Shown here piece by piece: positions 16,682-25,627 of a stretch of 64,000 nucleotides of DNA. The position numbers and the translations under genes were made by a program. The notes under the pieces were generated by a model. It had not been told where the DNA came from. It saw only the letters and a list, made by a program, of their open reading frames with translations, and ran no database searches. Every line of letters starts with the position of its first letter. The stretch's first letter is position 1. This DNA is from Nocardioides salarius (GTDB taxonomy: Bacteria > Actinomycetota > Actinomycetes > Propionibacteriales > Nocardioidaceae): NCBI RefSeq assembly GCF_016907435.1, contig NZ_JAFBBZ010000001.1:3472001-3536000 (forward strand). Direction: 5' to 3'.

Positions 16682-18136
16682 TCATCCCCCGAACAGCAGG
16701 TACAGCCCGCCGAAGGTGTAGGCGACCATCACCAGCAGTAACGGCAGCTGCCCGACGATGTGGAAGCGCCGCGGAAGCACGGCCAGTGCACGGTCATGAG
16801 CAGCGATGACTCCCAGCACGTGTCCTGCAACGATCGCCACGACCTTGGTCGTCGCAAGGAATGTCGGGTGGTCGGAGAGCCAGTAGTTGACCTCCCACGT
16901 GGCGGTGCCGAGAAGGTCTGCGCCGGTGCCAAGGGGGTCGGAAAGCTGGACCAGGGTGAGCTGACCGGACTCGACGAGCAGGGTCAGGTAGTGAGCAGTG
17001 ATGTACCCGACGATGATCGGCACCAAGGAGTGAGCGAAGGTACCGGGTAGTGGGCCTCGCCGAGTCCCTCCCTCGACTCCGGTGCTCTTGGTCGCCGTGA
17101 CGAACAGCGCCGCCACCACGGCGCACATGCCTGTGAGGACGGCGGTGTTGACCACGAGCATGTTCGCCTCGGTCGACTGGCTGAAGCGTACCCAGACGTT
17201 CCAGCTCCGAAAGCTGTCGAAGGCCGTGGACCCCAACAGGACGGACAGCACCGCCACGAGACCTGGCTCGCCGGGCAGAGTAGCGAGGTTGCGCAGCGGT
17301 GAAAGCAGGACCAGCGTGCCGTCCTGTCGCCGCCCCCAGACCGAGAGTCGGGACACCGCCGTGGAGTAGACCTCGAACGGGTCGGCACGTGCGATCCAGC
17401 GGGGCCCAAACAACACCCCGCCCATGACGACGAGCGCGAAGTAGATCGCGAACCACAGGCGTACTGGCGCGAGGTAGTTGGCCTCGGGATAGACGAGCTC
17501 GAACCACACGAAGCACAGGAGAGCAAGCGCTGCCGGCCAGTAGCCGACCCAGGCGGGTAGCGCGCCGACGACGCCGTTGGCGCAGCACTCACAATCGGGA
17601 GTGTCGTCGGTCGAATGGCGGTGTCGTCGGTCAGGTTGACCGCTCGGCACCTGGAAGCTCCGAGCGCTGCCGAGCGTGACGATGAGCAGGTAGATGCTCC
17701 GGGCGGGGTTGATGGCTCGGTAGAAGGGACCGAACAGCAGGGAGGCTGGGACGATCCCGACCCAGAGAAGCACGAAGACGACCCCGAACGTCGGGTTCAT
17801 CGACAGGTCGGGGCCCCTCACTGCCGCCCACGTGACGTAGGCCAAGAAGGCCAGCCCTGCGCCGCGCGCGAGGACCTCGAACGCACGGCTGTCGACCAGC
17901 CTCCCCAGGAACGCAGGGGCTGGGACGCCCGCGTCGGCGGGGACGAAGGGCAGCGGAGTCTCTCGGGAGCAGGCTGCTGCGGCCGCCGCATTCGCCGGGG
18001 CGGCGTAGCGCGGACGGCGCCACGCAAACAGCAGGACTAGGAAAGAGACGGCCAAGGCGGCAGCACCACCCACGATGGCAAGGTCCGCTGGGATGGGGAG
18101 GTCTTCGGGACCGCCGATCCCGTGTGTCTTGAGCAC
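16682..18136 (-). CDS. Polytopic membrane protein, function unknown
   Basis: A 484-residue integral membrane protein with roughly 11-12 predicted helices. It has a Cys-rich cytosolic or periplasmic loop (DDTPDCECCANGVV, near residue 185) and a conserved VVFVLLWVGIVPASLLFGPF segment. Related actinobacterial proteins are often labelled 'fenitrothion hydrolase', a label with no evident support here. It directly follows the cupredoxin-like lipoprotein gene, with the stop and start adjacent (18137/18136), so the two are co-translated. The CxCC motif and the partner suggest handling of a metal or redox cofactor at the membrane; this is inference. The 3' end lies 37 bases from the IS3 element A. Confidence 0.75.
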   Translation of the reverse strand: MLKTHGIGGPEDLPIPADLAIVGGAAALAVSFLVLLFAWRRPRYAAPANAAAAAACSRETPLPFVPADAGVPAPAFLGRLVDSRAFEVLARGAGLAFLAYVTWAAVRGPDLSMNPTFGVVFVLLWVGIVPASLLFGPFYRAINPARSIYLLIVTLGSARSFQVPSGQPDRRHRHSTDDTPDCECCANGVVGALPAWVGYWPAALALLCFVWFELVYPEANYLAPVRLWFAIYFALVVMGGVLFGPRWIARADPFEVYSTAVSRLSVWGRRQDGTLVLLSPLRNLATLPGEPGLVAVLSVLLGSTAFDSFRSWNVWVRFSQSTEANMLVVNTAVLTGMCAVVAALFVTATKSTGVEGGTRRGPLPGTFAHSLVPIIVGYITAHYLTLLVESGQLTLVQLSDPLGTGADLLGTATWEVNYWLSDHPTFLATTKVVAIVAGHVLGVIAAHDRALAVLPRRFHIVGQLPLLLVMVAYTFGGLYLLFGG

Positions 18137-18613
18137 TCAGCGGACCGCCAGCTGTGCAATCACGGCCCCGGTCTCGTGCTCCTCGACGTCGACTGCGCCG
18201 GGGTTGTCGATGATCAGCTGCTCGGTCGTCGTCCCGGCCTCGAAGCTGATGACCTGCTCCGGTCTCGAGTGCACGTGCAGTTCACCGGCTCGGTCGGCCT
18301 TGAAGGTGATGCTCAGCGGTTCTCCGACCTTGAGGTCGAGTGTGGCTCCATTCGGAGAGATACTCGAGCCGTCCACGATCACCTCCAGCACCTCGCCCGA
18401 TGGCGCGCTCGACGTGACGCTCTCGGGGGCGGCTGATCGGCTCGGCGCATCATCGGTGGGCGCGCTGGTCGTGGAGCCGTTTCCGTCCACAGGCCCCGTC
18501 CTAGTGCCATCGCTGCCGGAGCAGCCCGTCGCGAGCGAAGAAAGGCTTAGGGCGAGGGTCGCGGTTCCGATCATACGGACGGTCACCCGGTGATGGCGTG
18601 GCTGGAGCGGCAT
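18137..18613 (-). CDS. Secreted lipoprotein with cupredoxin-like domain
   Basis: A 158-residue protein with a signal peptide ending in lipobox LATGC, a Ser/Thr/Pro-rich linker, and a C-terminal beta-rich domain (~residues 72-158). This includes LKVGEPLSITFKADRAGELH, HVHSRPEQVISFEAGTTTEQ and VEEHETGAVIAQLAVR, resembling the cupredoxin-like fold used by quinol-oxidase and copper-binding periplasmic proteins. The classical Cys-His-Met type 1 copper set is not complete; HVH and EEHE are possible ligands. The start could be 18613 or an internal ATG at 18571. It is co-transcribed with the downstream membrane protein. Confidence 0.72.
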   Translation of the reverse strand: MPLQPRHHRVTVRMIGTATLALSLSSLATGCSGSDGTRTGPVDGNGSTTSAPTDDAPSRSAAPESVTSSAPSGEVLEVIVDGSSISPNGATLDLKVGEPLSITFKADRAGELHVHSRPEQVISFEAGTTTEQLIIDNPGAVDVEEHETGAVIAQLAVR

Positions 18614-18675
18614 GTTTGGTTGTCCTAGTCGTTGGCGGGTCCAGTGGATGGCCGGCAGCGGCTGACGCGGCGACG

Positions 18676-19602
18676 TCAGTTAGTGGTCACGTGGACGTGG
18701 TCGTAGTGGTTGGCCGTCACGGACCCGCGGTCCTCCATGGACCGCCAGCCCTCGCCGTTCCTCTGGACCGACCAGATGTTCTGAGCGTGGATCACGTAGG
18801 AGACGCCGAGCCGGCTGGAGTTCTGCCTCACGAAGTTGGCCACCTGCCACGCCGCATCGCCGCTCACCATGATGTCCACAGCGATGCCCTGAGCGTGCTC
18901 ACCATCGCTGCGCAAGGCTCCGTAGATCGTGATCTGGGGGAACGCCGCGCACACTGCCTGGTGGACCTCGACGATGTTGGGGCTGACCCCCGACGGTACT
19001 GACGTGCCGTTCGTGCAATTGCCGCCGTCGGGCTGGTCCTCGACGGATGAGCCGATCGCCTCGGAAGGTGCCGGTTCCGGTTTGGCGTCGATGAGGTATC
19101 CCTGAGTGACCCAGCGAGAGCGGCCGTCGAGCACGACCTCGACGCGCCCTCGCAGCGACCGGCCAGTCACGAGGACGGGGGAGGCGGCTTCTAGAAGACC
19201 CACCAGACGAGCCTTCTCGGTGGGTGTCGTCCAAATGTTGAGCGGCGCCGTGGTCCACCGCTTCGCGCTTGCCCGACGCACCGCTGCCTTTGTCGGTCCG
19301 GGCGCGAGCATGCGCTCAACGCGGGTGGGCGCCGGCTCCAGCCTGTCCTCAGAACGAGAGATGATGGGCTGGCGCTCGAGCTCGCGCTCGAGTTCGAGCT
19401 GGCGCTCCTCGGGGGTCGTCGTCTGGCGAGGAGTCTTGCCAGAGTCGTCCGCGGCGTTGATGGTCACCTGGGACTCGAGGGGGTTGGCCGACACGCCCCA
19501 GGAGACGGCAGCGATCGTTCCCGCTGCCGCCAAGGCCACAGCGTGTCGTGCGCGCAGGCGAGAGGGGACCCATGGGGCGGGGTCGCGACGATGATGAGGC
19601 AC
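18676..19602 (-). CDS. Exported peptidoglycan-associated protein (ARB_07466-like C-terminal domain)
   Basis: A 308-residue protein. An N-terminal membrane/signal segment (HAVALAAAGTIAAVSWGVSA), a Glu-rich helical stretch, an SH3-like region around residues 110-165 (LNIWTTPTEKARLVG), and a C-terminal domain starting near residue 210 with YGALRSDGEHAQGIAVDIMV and NHYDHVHVTTN. The last domain is the peptidase M15-like ARB_07466 C-terminal fold found on actinobacterial cell-wall and ICE proteins; the H-x(6)-D and HVH residues could bind metal. GTG start at 19602. The 17-bp BlaI-type dyad lies 78 bases upstream, and the two genes beyond it continue on the same strand. Confidence 0.75.
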   Translation of the reverse strand: MPHHRRDPAPWVPSRLRARHAVALAAAGTIAAVSWGVSANPLESQVTINAADDSGKTPRQTTTPEERQLELERELERQPIISRSEDRLEPAPTRVERMLAPGPTKAAVRRASAKRWTTAPLNIWTTPTEKARLVGLLEAASPVLVTGRSLRGRVEVVLDGRSRWVTQGYLIDAKPEPAPSEAIGSSVEDQPDGGNCTNGTSVPSGVSPNIVEVHQAVCAAFPQITIYGALRSDGEHAQGIAVDIMVSGDAAWQVANFVRQNSSRLGVSYVIHAQNIWSVQRNGEGWRSMEDRGSVTANHYDHVHVTTN

Positions 19603-19680
19603 TGCAGAAATCCTTGGATTGACGACGAAGGGACGTGCGGCACCCCGGGTGGCAGGGCGGCCGCACCGCCAGTGCGGCAA

Positions 19681-19697
19681 TACTATTCAGGATAGTA
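19681..19697. promoter_or_regulatory. BlaI/CopY-type operator dyad (site 1)
   Basis: TACTATTCAGGATAGTA, a perfect TACTAT-N5-ATAGTA dyad identical to site 2. It is upstream of the leftward unit 19602-16682 (cell-wall protein, cupredoxin-like lipoprotein, membrane protein). Confidence 0.8.
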
Positions 19698-19723
19698 GAA
19701 AGGCGTCGACTCCGTCGAACGAC

Positions 19724-20203
19724 TCATCGGGACGGTGGGCTGCACTCGCGGGCCACGGCGTCCAGGGCGGCTACCAAGAGTTCTGGCCGCCGAGAGCTGA
19801 TCAACCAGTAGGGCGTGGGGTCGTGTGCGTCGTTGATCCAGATGCGGACCCCGGTTCGGATGTAGGGGCGCAGCAACAGGTAGGCGCGAGCGTCGGCCTC
19901 GTGGCCAGATGCGGCCCGCATCTCACGCACGTCGAGTGCCTGCGCCGCCCCGAGGTAGTGGCTCGCGATGCGGGCCCGGCCGGCCTGCAGCGAACTGTCA
20001 TCGACCTTGATGGTGGCCGAACCGTAGGTGCGCAGCATCATCGCCGACACGAGCACCAGGGTGGCGGTGATGCCCCAGGTCAGGGACTCGGGGACTGCGA
20101 CGATCATGGCGAGCCAGAAGCTGGCGAGCATGAGGTTCCAGAGCACCCACCAGCGGACGGGGACCCGCAGTCGCTCTCGGAATAGGTGCGCCCGCTGGTG
20201 CAT
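19724..20203 (-). CDS. DUF3093-family membrane protein
   Basis: A 159-residue protein with two N-terminal helices (VRWWVLWNLMLASFWLAMI and GITATLVLVSAMMLRT) and a soluble C-terminal half ending PYWLISSRRPELLVAAL. This matches the actinobacterial DUF3093 family, which is usually a chromosomal gene near dut. The ATG at 20203 follows AGGTGGGG. The gene lies just downstream of the cation-efflux gene on the same strand, 47 bases away, and may be in its operon. Function unknown. Confidence 0.75.
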   Translation of the reverse strand: MHQRAHLFRERLRVPVRWWVLWNLMLASFWLAMIVAVPESLTWGITATLVLVSAMMLRTYGSATIKVDDSSLQAGRARIASHYLGAAQALDVREMRAASGHEADARAYLLLRPYIRTGVRIWINDAHDPTPYWLISSRRPELLVAALDAVARECSPPSR

Positions 20204-20250
20204 TGCCCCACCTTTTGTCGTCATCGGCCGGTCAGGGGTCAGTCCAATCA

Positions 20251-21150
20251 TCACCAGGTCGCGCTGTGGCAGTCCTGGCTGGGATCGGCTTCCACCTGTA
20301 AGGTGGCGTGCTCGATCCCGTGCTGGTCGCGCAGGACAGTCTGCGCGCGCTGGAGCACCTCGCCTGAGTCGGCTCCGACCCGGAGTACCAGGTGTGCTGT
20401 CGCCACGTTCATTCCCGAGGTCAGCGTCCAGGCGTGGACGTCGTGGATCTCGGCGATCGCCGGGAGTGCCTCGAGGTCGCTGACCAGGCTTTGGAGGTCG
20501 ACGTCTCGGGGGGCGTGCTGCCCCAGCACGGTCAGGACCTCCCGCCCCAGGAGGACTGCTCGCACTGTCACGAACAACCCGATGGCCATGGCAACTCCGG
20601 TGTCCCACCCAGAGGCGCCGGTGAGGGCGACGAGCAGCCCACCCAGCAGTACCCCCACGCTTCCGGCGGCATCCGCCACCACCTCGAGGTAGGCCCCTTT
20701 GACGTTGATCGACTCTCGTGACCCGGATCGCAGGAGGAAGAGGCACACGACATTGACCAACAGCCCTAGAGCGCCGACCAAGAGCATCGGTCCGAACGAC
20801 ACCGACACGGGTTCGCCGATACGCCCGACTGCCTCGGTCACGACGTACGCCGATACGCCCAACATCAGGAGCGCCGTGAACCCGGATGCGAACACCTCAA
20901 CGCGGTAGGAGCCGTAGGTGCGTCGCCCTGAGCGGTCCGGTCGTGAGGCGATTGTCGTGGCTGTCAGCGCGGCGCCGAGCGCGACGACGTCGGCCGCCAT
21001 GTGTCCGGCGTCGGACAGCAGTGCAAGCGAGCCGGAGACGAGGCCGACGATCAGCTCGATGACGAAGAAGCCGGCGACCAGCACGAACGCGACACCGAGA
21101 CGCCAGCGATGCCGCGCCCCGGCGTGCCCGTGTCCATGCCCTGCTCCCAT
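20251..21150 (-). CDS. Cation diffusion facilitator (CzcD/ZitB-like)
   Basis: A 299-residue six-helix CDF transporter that would export Zn(II), Co(II) or Cd(II) by proton antiport. The His-rich N-terminus (MGAGHGHGHAGARHRW) and metal site SDAGHMAADV (HxxxD in TM2) are present; the TM5 counterpart is YLEVVADAAGS, with Glu at the usual His position. The C-terminal cytosolic domain ends in a DCHSATW tail. The start at 21150 follows GGAGGGA; an upstream in-frame ATG at 21189 is unlikely because it sits against the operator. It diverges from the dsbA-like operon across BlaI-type site 2. The paralogue at 40130 is closely similar. Confidence 0.92.
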   Translation of the reverse strand: MGAGHGHGHAGARHRWRLGVAFVLVAGFFVIELIVGLVSGSLALLSDAGHMAADVVALGAALTATTIASRPDRSGRRTYGSYRVEVFASGFTALLMLGVSAYVVTEAVGRIGEPVSVSFGPMLLVGALGLLVNVVCLFLLRSGSRESINVKGAYLEVVADAAGSVGVLLGGLLVALTGASGWDTGVAMAIGLFVTVRAVLLGREVLTVLGQHAPRDVDLQSLVSDLEALPAIAEIHDVHAWTLTSGMNVATAHLVLRVGADSGEVLQRAQTVLRDQHGIEHATLQVEADPSQDCHSATW

Positions 21151-21196
21151 GAAAGTGTTCCCTCCTACGTCCCACCTTGAGGCGCTCATCCTTTGC

Positions 21197-21213
21197 TACT
21201 ATTCAGGATAGTA
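21197..21213. promoter_or_regulatory. BlaI/CopY-type operator dyad (site 2), divergent promoter
   Basis: TACTATTCAGGATAGTA lies between the CDF gene (start 46 bases away) and the dsbA-like gene (start 22 bases away). It is placed to repress both directions. Sequence identical to site 1. Confidence 0.82.
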
Positions 21214-21235
21214 CGAATCGAGGAGATGAGGACAG

Positions 21236-21895
21236 GTGCGCAGGCAGACGAAGGTAGCGGTCGTAGCGGCCGCCGTGCTGGCGGTCGCGGCAGTGGTGCT
21301 GGGTCTAGTCAGTCAGTCCCGCCTCGATGAGAACGAACCCGTCGCCGCAGCCTCGGCCGGGGAGGACGCCGTCGTTCGCGACGAGAGTAGGACGTTGGGA
21401 GAGCCTGCGTCGACCGGTGTCACCTTTGTGGAGTTTCTCGACTTTGAGTGCGAGGCATGCCGGGCAGCCTTCCCCATCGTCGAGGGACTGCGGGAGGAGT
21501 ACGCAGGGGACGTCACCTTCGTGATTCGGTACTTCCCGCTGCCCGGACACTTCAATGCAGAGCGGGCGGCTCGGGCCGTCGAGTCGGCTGCTCGGCAGGG
21601 GGAGCTCGAGGCGATGTACACGCAGATGTACGAGACCCAGTCAATGTGGGGCGAGTCGAGGGAGCCGCAGGACGAGCTTTTCCGTTCCTTCGCCGAGGAC
21701 CTCGGGCTCGACATGCAGCAGTACGACGCCGACTACACCTCCGAGGAAGTGGCCGACCGGGTGCAGCGCGACGTCGAGGACGGACGGTCCTTGGGCGTTC
21801 AGGGCACACCCACCTTCTTCGTTGACGGCGAGCCGTTCTTGCCGGAGACGGTGGAGGACTTCACGGAGGTCCTCGACGAGGCGCTGGCGGGGTGA
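21236..21895 (+). CDS. DsbA-family thiol:disulfide oxidoreductase, membrane-anchored
   Basis: A 219-residue protein with an N-terminal signal anchor (residues 7-27) and a thioredoxin/DsbA fold with an inserted helical domain. The active site is FLDFECEACRAAFP (CEAC) and the cis-proline loop is GTPTFFVDGE. It should oxidise cysteines of exported proteins and be reoxidised by the adjacent VKOR protein. GTG start at 21236; the stop overlaps the VKOR start (GTGA). It is the first gene of a five-gene unit with BlaI-type site 2 just upstream. A decayed homologue lies at 39200-39665. Confidence 0.92.
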   Translation: MRRQTKVAVVAAAVLAVAAVVLGLVSQSRLDENEPVAAASAGEDAVVRDESRTLGEPASTGVTFVEFLDFECEACRAAFPIVEGLREEYAGDVTFVIRYFPLPGHFNAERAARAVESAARQGELEAMYTQMYETQSMWGESREPQDELFRSFAEDLGLDMQQYDADYTSEEVADRVQRDVEDGRSLGVQGTPTFFVDGEPFLPETVEDFTEVLDEALAG

Positions 21896-22485
21896 AAGTG
21901 TGGTCGGATCGGCGCTTCGCTCTCGGTCTGCTAGCTGCCGGCGCCATCGGTCTGGTCGCCTCGACGACTCTTCTGGTCGAGCGTCTGCGCTTGGCGGGCG
22001 ACGAGGCCTACGTGCCTACGTGCAGCATCAACCCCGTGCTCAGCTGCGGGTCGATCATGGAGTCCTGGCAGGCGTCGTTGCTGGGCTTTCCCAATCCGAT
22101 CATCGGAGTGGCCGCCTTCCCGGTCGTGCTGGCCACCGGCGCGGCGCTCCTCGCGGGGGCGAGCCTGGCTCGCTGGTACTGGGTGGGACTGCAGGTCGGG
22201 GTGACTGCGGCCCTGGCGCTGGTGGGGTGGCTGGCCTTCCACAGCCTGTACCGGATTGGTGCCCTGTGTCCGTACTGCATGGTGGTGTGGGCGGTCGTGG
22301 GACCCCTGTTCTACTACGTGACGATGCGGAACCTCGTGCAGGGCGTGTTCGGCGCCGCGGTGGCTGGCAGCGGGCCCGCCCGGGTGGTGCGCGAATGGCA
22401 TGCGCCGGTCCTGCTCCTGGCGTTCGTCGGCCTTCTCACCTTGATCTCTGTCCGCTTCTGGTCCTACTGGTCGACCCTGTGGTGA
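21892..22485 (+). CDS. Vitamin K epoxide reductase (VKOR)-family protein
   Basis: A 197-residue membrane protein with about five helices. VKOR redox cysteines are in the loop [13 protein letters not shown] (with a further Cys in VPTCSINP) and in the quinone-site motif [14 protein letters not shown] (CxxC). In actinobacteria VKOR replaces DsbB, reoxidising DsbA-like partners and passing electrons to menaquinone. It overlaps the DsbA-like gene by 4 bases, which supports the pairing. Confidence 0.92.
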   Translation: MKVWSDRRFALGLLAAGAIGLVASTTLLVERLRLAGDEAYVPTCSINPVLSCGSIMESWQASLLGFPNPIIGVAAFPVVLATGAALLAGASLARWYWVGLQVGVTAALALVGWLAFHSLYRIGALCPYCMVVWAVVGPLFYYVTMRNLVQGVFGAAVAGSGPARVVREWHAPVLLLAFVGLLTLISVRFWSYWSTLW

Positions 22486-22498
22486 GGGGGGAGCTCCG

Positions 22499-23272
22499 AT
22501 GAGCCTGCTCTCAGTGCAGGACCTGATCCTGGACGGTTCGCTCTTGGTCGCCCTGCCCGTGGCCCTGGTCGCCGGTCTGGTCTCCTTCTTCACTCCGTGC
22601 TCGCTGCCGCTGGTGCCCGGTTATCTCTCGTACGTGGCGGGCATGGCTGGCGCGGAGTCCGGGAGCGCTGGTCCGGACGCTGGGGCTCGTTCGCGCACCG
22701 TTGCCGGCGCTGCGCTGTTCGTCCTGGGCTTCGCGACGGTGTTCACCAGCTATGGCCTGGCGCTTGGATCCTTGGGGTCGCGGCTGCTCGTCCACCAGGA
22801 ACTGATCTGGCGCGTGTCCGGCGTGTTGACGATCGCTCTGGGGCTGCTGTTTGCCGGTGCAGCCGGCCGCCTGCCGCTGCTGAGCAGGACGCTGCGACCT
22901 CGCGTGACGCCCAAGGCAGGCCTGGCGGGCGCTCCACTCCTGGGGGCAGCGTTCGGGGTGGGGTGGACCCCGTGCATCGGCCCGGCGCTGGCTGCGGTGC
23001 TGGCGCTGGCCACGACGTCGGCGACCGCCGGGCGGGGAGCGGTTCTCTCCTTGACCTACGCCATCGGCCTCGGGCTCCCCTTCATCCTTGCGGCATTCTC
23101 CCTGGCTCGGGCGGTCCGCGTCTTTGCCTGGGTCCGTGCTCGAACCGTCTGGCTGACCCGGGGCGGAGCGCTCGTGCTGGTGAGCGTCGGGCTGTTGCAG
23201 GTGACCGGGGTCTGGTCGCAGCTGATCGCACAGGTCCAGGTACTGGTCACCGGATGGCAGGCACCGTTGTGA
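22499..23272 (+). CDS. ccdA: CcdA/DsbD-type transmembrane electron carrier
   Basis: A 257-residue six-helix protein. CcdA carries reducing equivalents from cytosolic thioredoxin to extracytoplasmic thioredoxin-like proteins needed for cytochrome c maturation. The two redox cysteines lie in [17 protein letters not shown] and [18 protein letters not shown] start at 22499 behind GGGGGGAG. It overlaps the tlpA-like gene by 4 bases (GTGA). Its presence alongside VKOR/DsbA places both oxidising and reducing thiol pathways in one operon. Confidence 0.93.
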   Translation: MSLLSVQDLILDGSLLVALPVALVAGLVSFFTPCSLPLVPGYLSYVAGMAGAESGSAGPDAGARSRTVAGAALFVLGFATVFTSYGLALGSLGSRLLVHQELIWRVSGVLTIALGLLFAGAAGRLPLLSRTLRPRVTPKAGLAGAPLLGAAFGVGWTPCIGPALAAVLALATTSATAGRGAVLSLTYAIGLGLPFILAAFSLARAVRVFAWVRARTVWLTRGGALVLVSVGLLQVTGVWSQLIAQVQVLVTGWQAPL

Positions 23273-23856
23273 GCCGGGGACGCCGAGTTCTGGGTGTGTT
23301 GACAGTCGCGGTGACTTTCGCTGGGGTGCTCGCGGTTCTGCTGTGGCCGGAGGAGCCCGGCTCGCATCGGGCCACGACGCCGGGCCGCGAAGTGGATCTG
23401 GTCCAGCAGTACGCCCCCTCCGAGCGAACACAGGTCTCGGACTTCAGCGCCCGCTTGCTCGACGGGTCCGTGTTGGACAGTGCGAGCCTGCGCGGCCAGG
23501 TCACCGTCGTCAACGTCTGGGGGTCGTGGTGCGGGCCGTGCCGACAGGAGGCCCCGGTTCTTGCCGATGCCGCAATGAAGCTCGAGGGGCGCGTCCGGTT
23601 CCTGGGCATCAATGTTCGAGACAGCCCGGACGCCGCCCGTGCGTTCGAGCGATCCTTCGACGTTCCCTATCCCAGCGTCCACCCCGACGACAGCGCAGCG
23701 GCGCTGCTCGCCTTCAACGGCGCCCTGACGTCGGCAGCGGTCCCCACTACGGTCGTCCTGGACACGCGTCTTTCCGTGGCAGCCCGGGTACTCGGTCCCG
23801 TCGATGCCACGACCCTTCGCGGGCTGGTGGAGGAAGCGAAGCCGGAATCGCGGTGA
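23269..23856 (+). CDS. TlpA/ResA-like extracytoplasmic thioredoxin
   Basis: A 195-residue membrane-anchored protein (helix near residues 8-24) with an AhpC/TSA-Redoxin-type thioredoxin domain. The active site is [17 protein letters not shown] (WCGPC), and a cis-Pro lies in AVPTTVVLD. It is the expected acceptor of electrons from CcdA and reductant of apocytochrome c or copper-site cysteines. GTG at 23269 overlaps the ccdA stop; ATG at 23254 is an alternative. The stop overlaps the next GTG. Confidence 0.9.
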   Translation: MSRGRRVLGVLTVAVTFAGVLAVLLWPEEPGSHRATTPGREVDLVQQYAPSERTQVSDFSARLLDGSVLDSASLRGQVTVVNVWGSWCGPCRQEAPVLADAAMKLEGRVRFLGINVRDSPDAARAFERSFDVPYPSVHPDDSAAALLAFNGALTSAAVPTTVVLDTRLSVAARVLGPVDATTLRGLVEEAKPESR

Positions 23857-24662
23857 AGCGCGTGGGCCGCCACCGCCGTGCTCGGAAACCTGGGCGTGTT
23901 GGAGCACGTCGCCGGGCCAGACCGGTCGGTGCTGTCGCGGGTGTCGTATTGGTGCTCGCCGGTGCACTGGCATCGTCCAGCCTGCCGATCGACGCCACGG
24001 GAAGCGGGCAGGGGAGCGGGAAGGAAAGTGCAGGGGGATCGACGATTTCCCCCGCCGGCCTGCCGGAGCCCCTGTTCCAGCGCCGCATCGCGGGACGTCG
24101 ACTCCAGGAGTTGTCGTCCAGGGAGCTTGCGACCCTCGTGCAGCCGGACGGGCCGGGCACATTCCGAGTCGCCCGTGCATCCACGGCTGCCGACCCCGCG
24201 GTAGTCGATGTGCGCTACACCGTGGAGGTGGAGAACGGTCTCCCTTTCGGCCTGTCGGACACAGCGGCAGTCATCTCTTCCACGCTCCGCGACGCCAAAG
24301 GCTGGAGCGCAGTGCTGGGCGTCAGCCTCGAGCGGGTCGATGCCGGTGCTGATCTTCGGGTCCTGGTGGCAACGCCCATGACCACCGACGAACTGTGCTC
24401 CCCTCTGGCGACGAAAGGTCGAGTCTCCTGCCGCAACGGAGGACTGGTGGTCCTCAACGCTCGCCGTTGGGCCGCCGGGGTGAGCCACTACAACGGAGCC
24501 GTGCCACTCTATCGGCGGTACCTGATCAACCACGAGGTGGGCCACGCGCTCGGTCAGCAGCACGCGGAGTGTCCTGGCACTGGAGAGCCGGCGCCCGTCA
24601 TGCAGCAGCAGACCTACGGCCTCGACGGCTGCCGTGCCAACGCCTGGCCGTCAGTCGCGTGA
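23853..24662 (+). CDS. DUF3152-family secreted metzincin-like protease
   Basis: A 269-residue protein with an Arg-rich N-terminus and signal-anchor helix (AGVVLVLAGALASSSLP), then a DUF3152 domain. The zinc motif NHEVGHALGQQHAECPG (HExxHxxxxxH) is of metzincin type. A conserved disulfide-bearing segment (CRANAWPS) ends the protein. It is coupled to the tlpA-like gene by a GTGA overlap, so it may be a client or partner of the thiol-redox proteins. Its last 49 bases overlap the 3' end of the M56 peptidase gene on the opposite strand. Confidence 0.83.
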   Translation: MKRVGRHRRARKPGRVGARRRARPVGAVAGVVLVLAGALASSSLPIDATGSGQGSGKESAGGSTISPAGLPEPLFQRRIAGRRLQELSSRELATLVQPDGPGTFRVARASTAADPAVVDVRYTVEVENGLPFGLSDTAAVISSTLRDAKGWSAVLGVSLERVDAGADLRVLVATPMTTDELCSPLATKGRVSCRNGGLVVLNARRWAAGVSHYNGAVPLYRRYLINHEVGHALGQQHAECPGTGEPAPVMQQQTYGLDGCRANAWPSVA

Positions 24663-25627
24663 GCGACTGGGACGTCGTCGAGCGTCAAGAGCCTGCAGCA
24701 GTCGCGGGCTGCGGCTTCGAGAGCAGGCGCGAGGGCGATCGATACCGGCAAGGACAACAAGGCAACCGCGACGACCCCGACCAGGGTGCCTCGTCCTCGT
24801 CGCACGCGTGGCGGAGGGGTGGTCAGGCGTCGGACTCGTTGCACCGCGGCGGTCCCGGTTGCGCCGAGTGCGGCTTCGGGTCGGGTGCCGCTGCCGAGCG
24901 TGACCAGCGCCCTGGCCAGCGAGCGGCGATCCGCACCACTGGACGCCGCGTCGTCGGCGGACATCTCGACCAGGATGGCTATGTGCTGGTGTGCCTGCTC
25001 GAAGAACTGGATCCTGCGGAATGTGCGGGCCAAGGCGCCCGAGTGCGCCAACGCGACGTCGTGGCGTGCACGCAGATGTCGATTTTCATGGCCGAGCACC
25101 AGCAAACGCTCCCTCGCCGTGAGCATGTCCAGCGCACCGCTGGTGAAGACCACCGTTCCGGGGCCGCCGGGCAGGCAGTAGACGACGGGCCTGTGGTCCT
25201 CCACGACCGTGAAACCCTCAGGATGGGGACGCCCGACGAGGCGGAGGCCTTCGCGTTGCGCTCGGCGGGCACGGGCCACTGATCGCAGGCATCGTCCCGA
25301 GGTGAAGAGCAGCAGTGCGGCGCAGGTGCCCGCGACGGCCAGCCCGACAATGCCTGGCCAGATGCCGAGGGGGGTGTTGTAGTGCTCGACGATGGTCACG
25401 GTGTGGGCGCCGAGGGCGTCGGCCAGCAGAAAACGCAACGGGAGGAAGGGCAGGGCCGAGGTCACAGCGGCGAGCAGGACTGCCAGGATCACGGAGGTCG
25501 ACAGCGCTTGCCATGCGATGATGCCCGAGCGGGGGGCTTGCACGACCCACCGCGCCCCTGCCAGCAGTCGTGCACCTAGGGTGCCGGCCGCCACCGCATA
25601 GGCCAGCAGCGCCAACGCCGCGGTCAT
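24614..25627 (-). CDS. M56-family (BlaR1/MecR1-like) membrane metallopeptidase
   Basis: A 337-residue protein with four helices (near residues 2-24, 40-62, 88-110 and 288-305) surrounding a cytosolic zinc peptidase domain. The zinc motif is LGHENRHLRARHD (HExxH, His180-His184). Unlike true BlaR1 it has no C-terminal penicillin-binding sensor domain. M56 peptidases typically cleave or control a partner BlaI repressor, and the blaI-type gene is immediately upstream with a 4-bp overlap. The input signal is unknown; the context suggests copper or envelope redox stress. Confidence 0.88.
   Translation of the reverse strand: MTAALALLAYAVAAGTLGARLLAGARWVVQAPRSGIIAWQALSTSVILAVLLAAVTSALPFLPLRFLLADALGAHTVTIVEHYNTPLGIWPGIVGLAVAGTCAALLLFTSGRCLRSVARARRAQREGLRLVGRPHPEGFTVVEDHRPVVYCLPGGPGTVVFTSGALDMLTARERLLVLGHENRHLRARHDVALAHSGALARTFRRIQFFEQAHQHIAILVEMSADDAASSGADRRSLARALVTLGSGTRPEAALGATGTAAVQRVRRLTTPPPRVRRGRGTLVGVVAVALLSLPVSIALAPALEAAARDCCRLLTLDDVPVAHATDGQALARQPSRP

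Noticed and set aside
16682..18136. Fenitrothion hydrolase
   Set aside because: The name is attached to similar actinobacterial proteins in databases, but the sequence shows only a polytopic membrane protein without hydrolase motifs.
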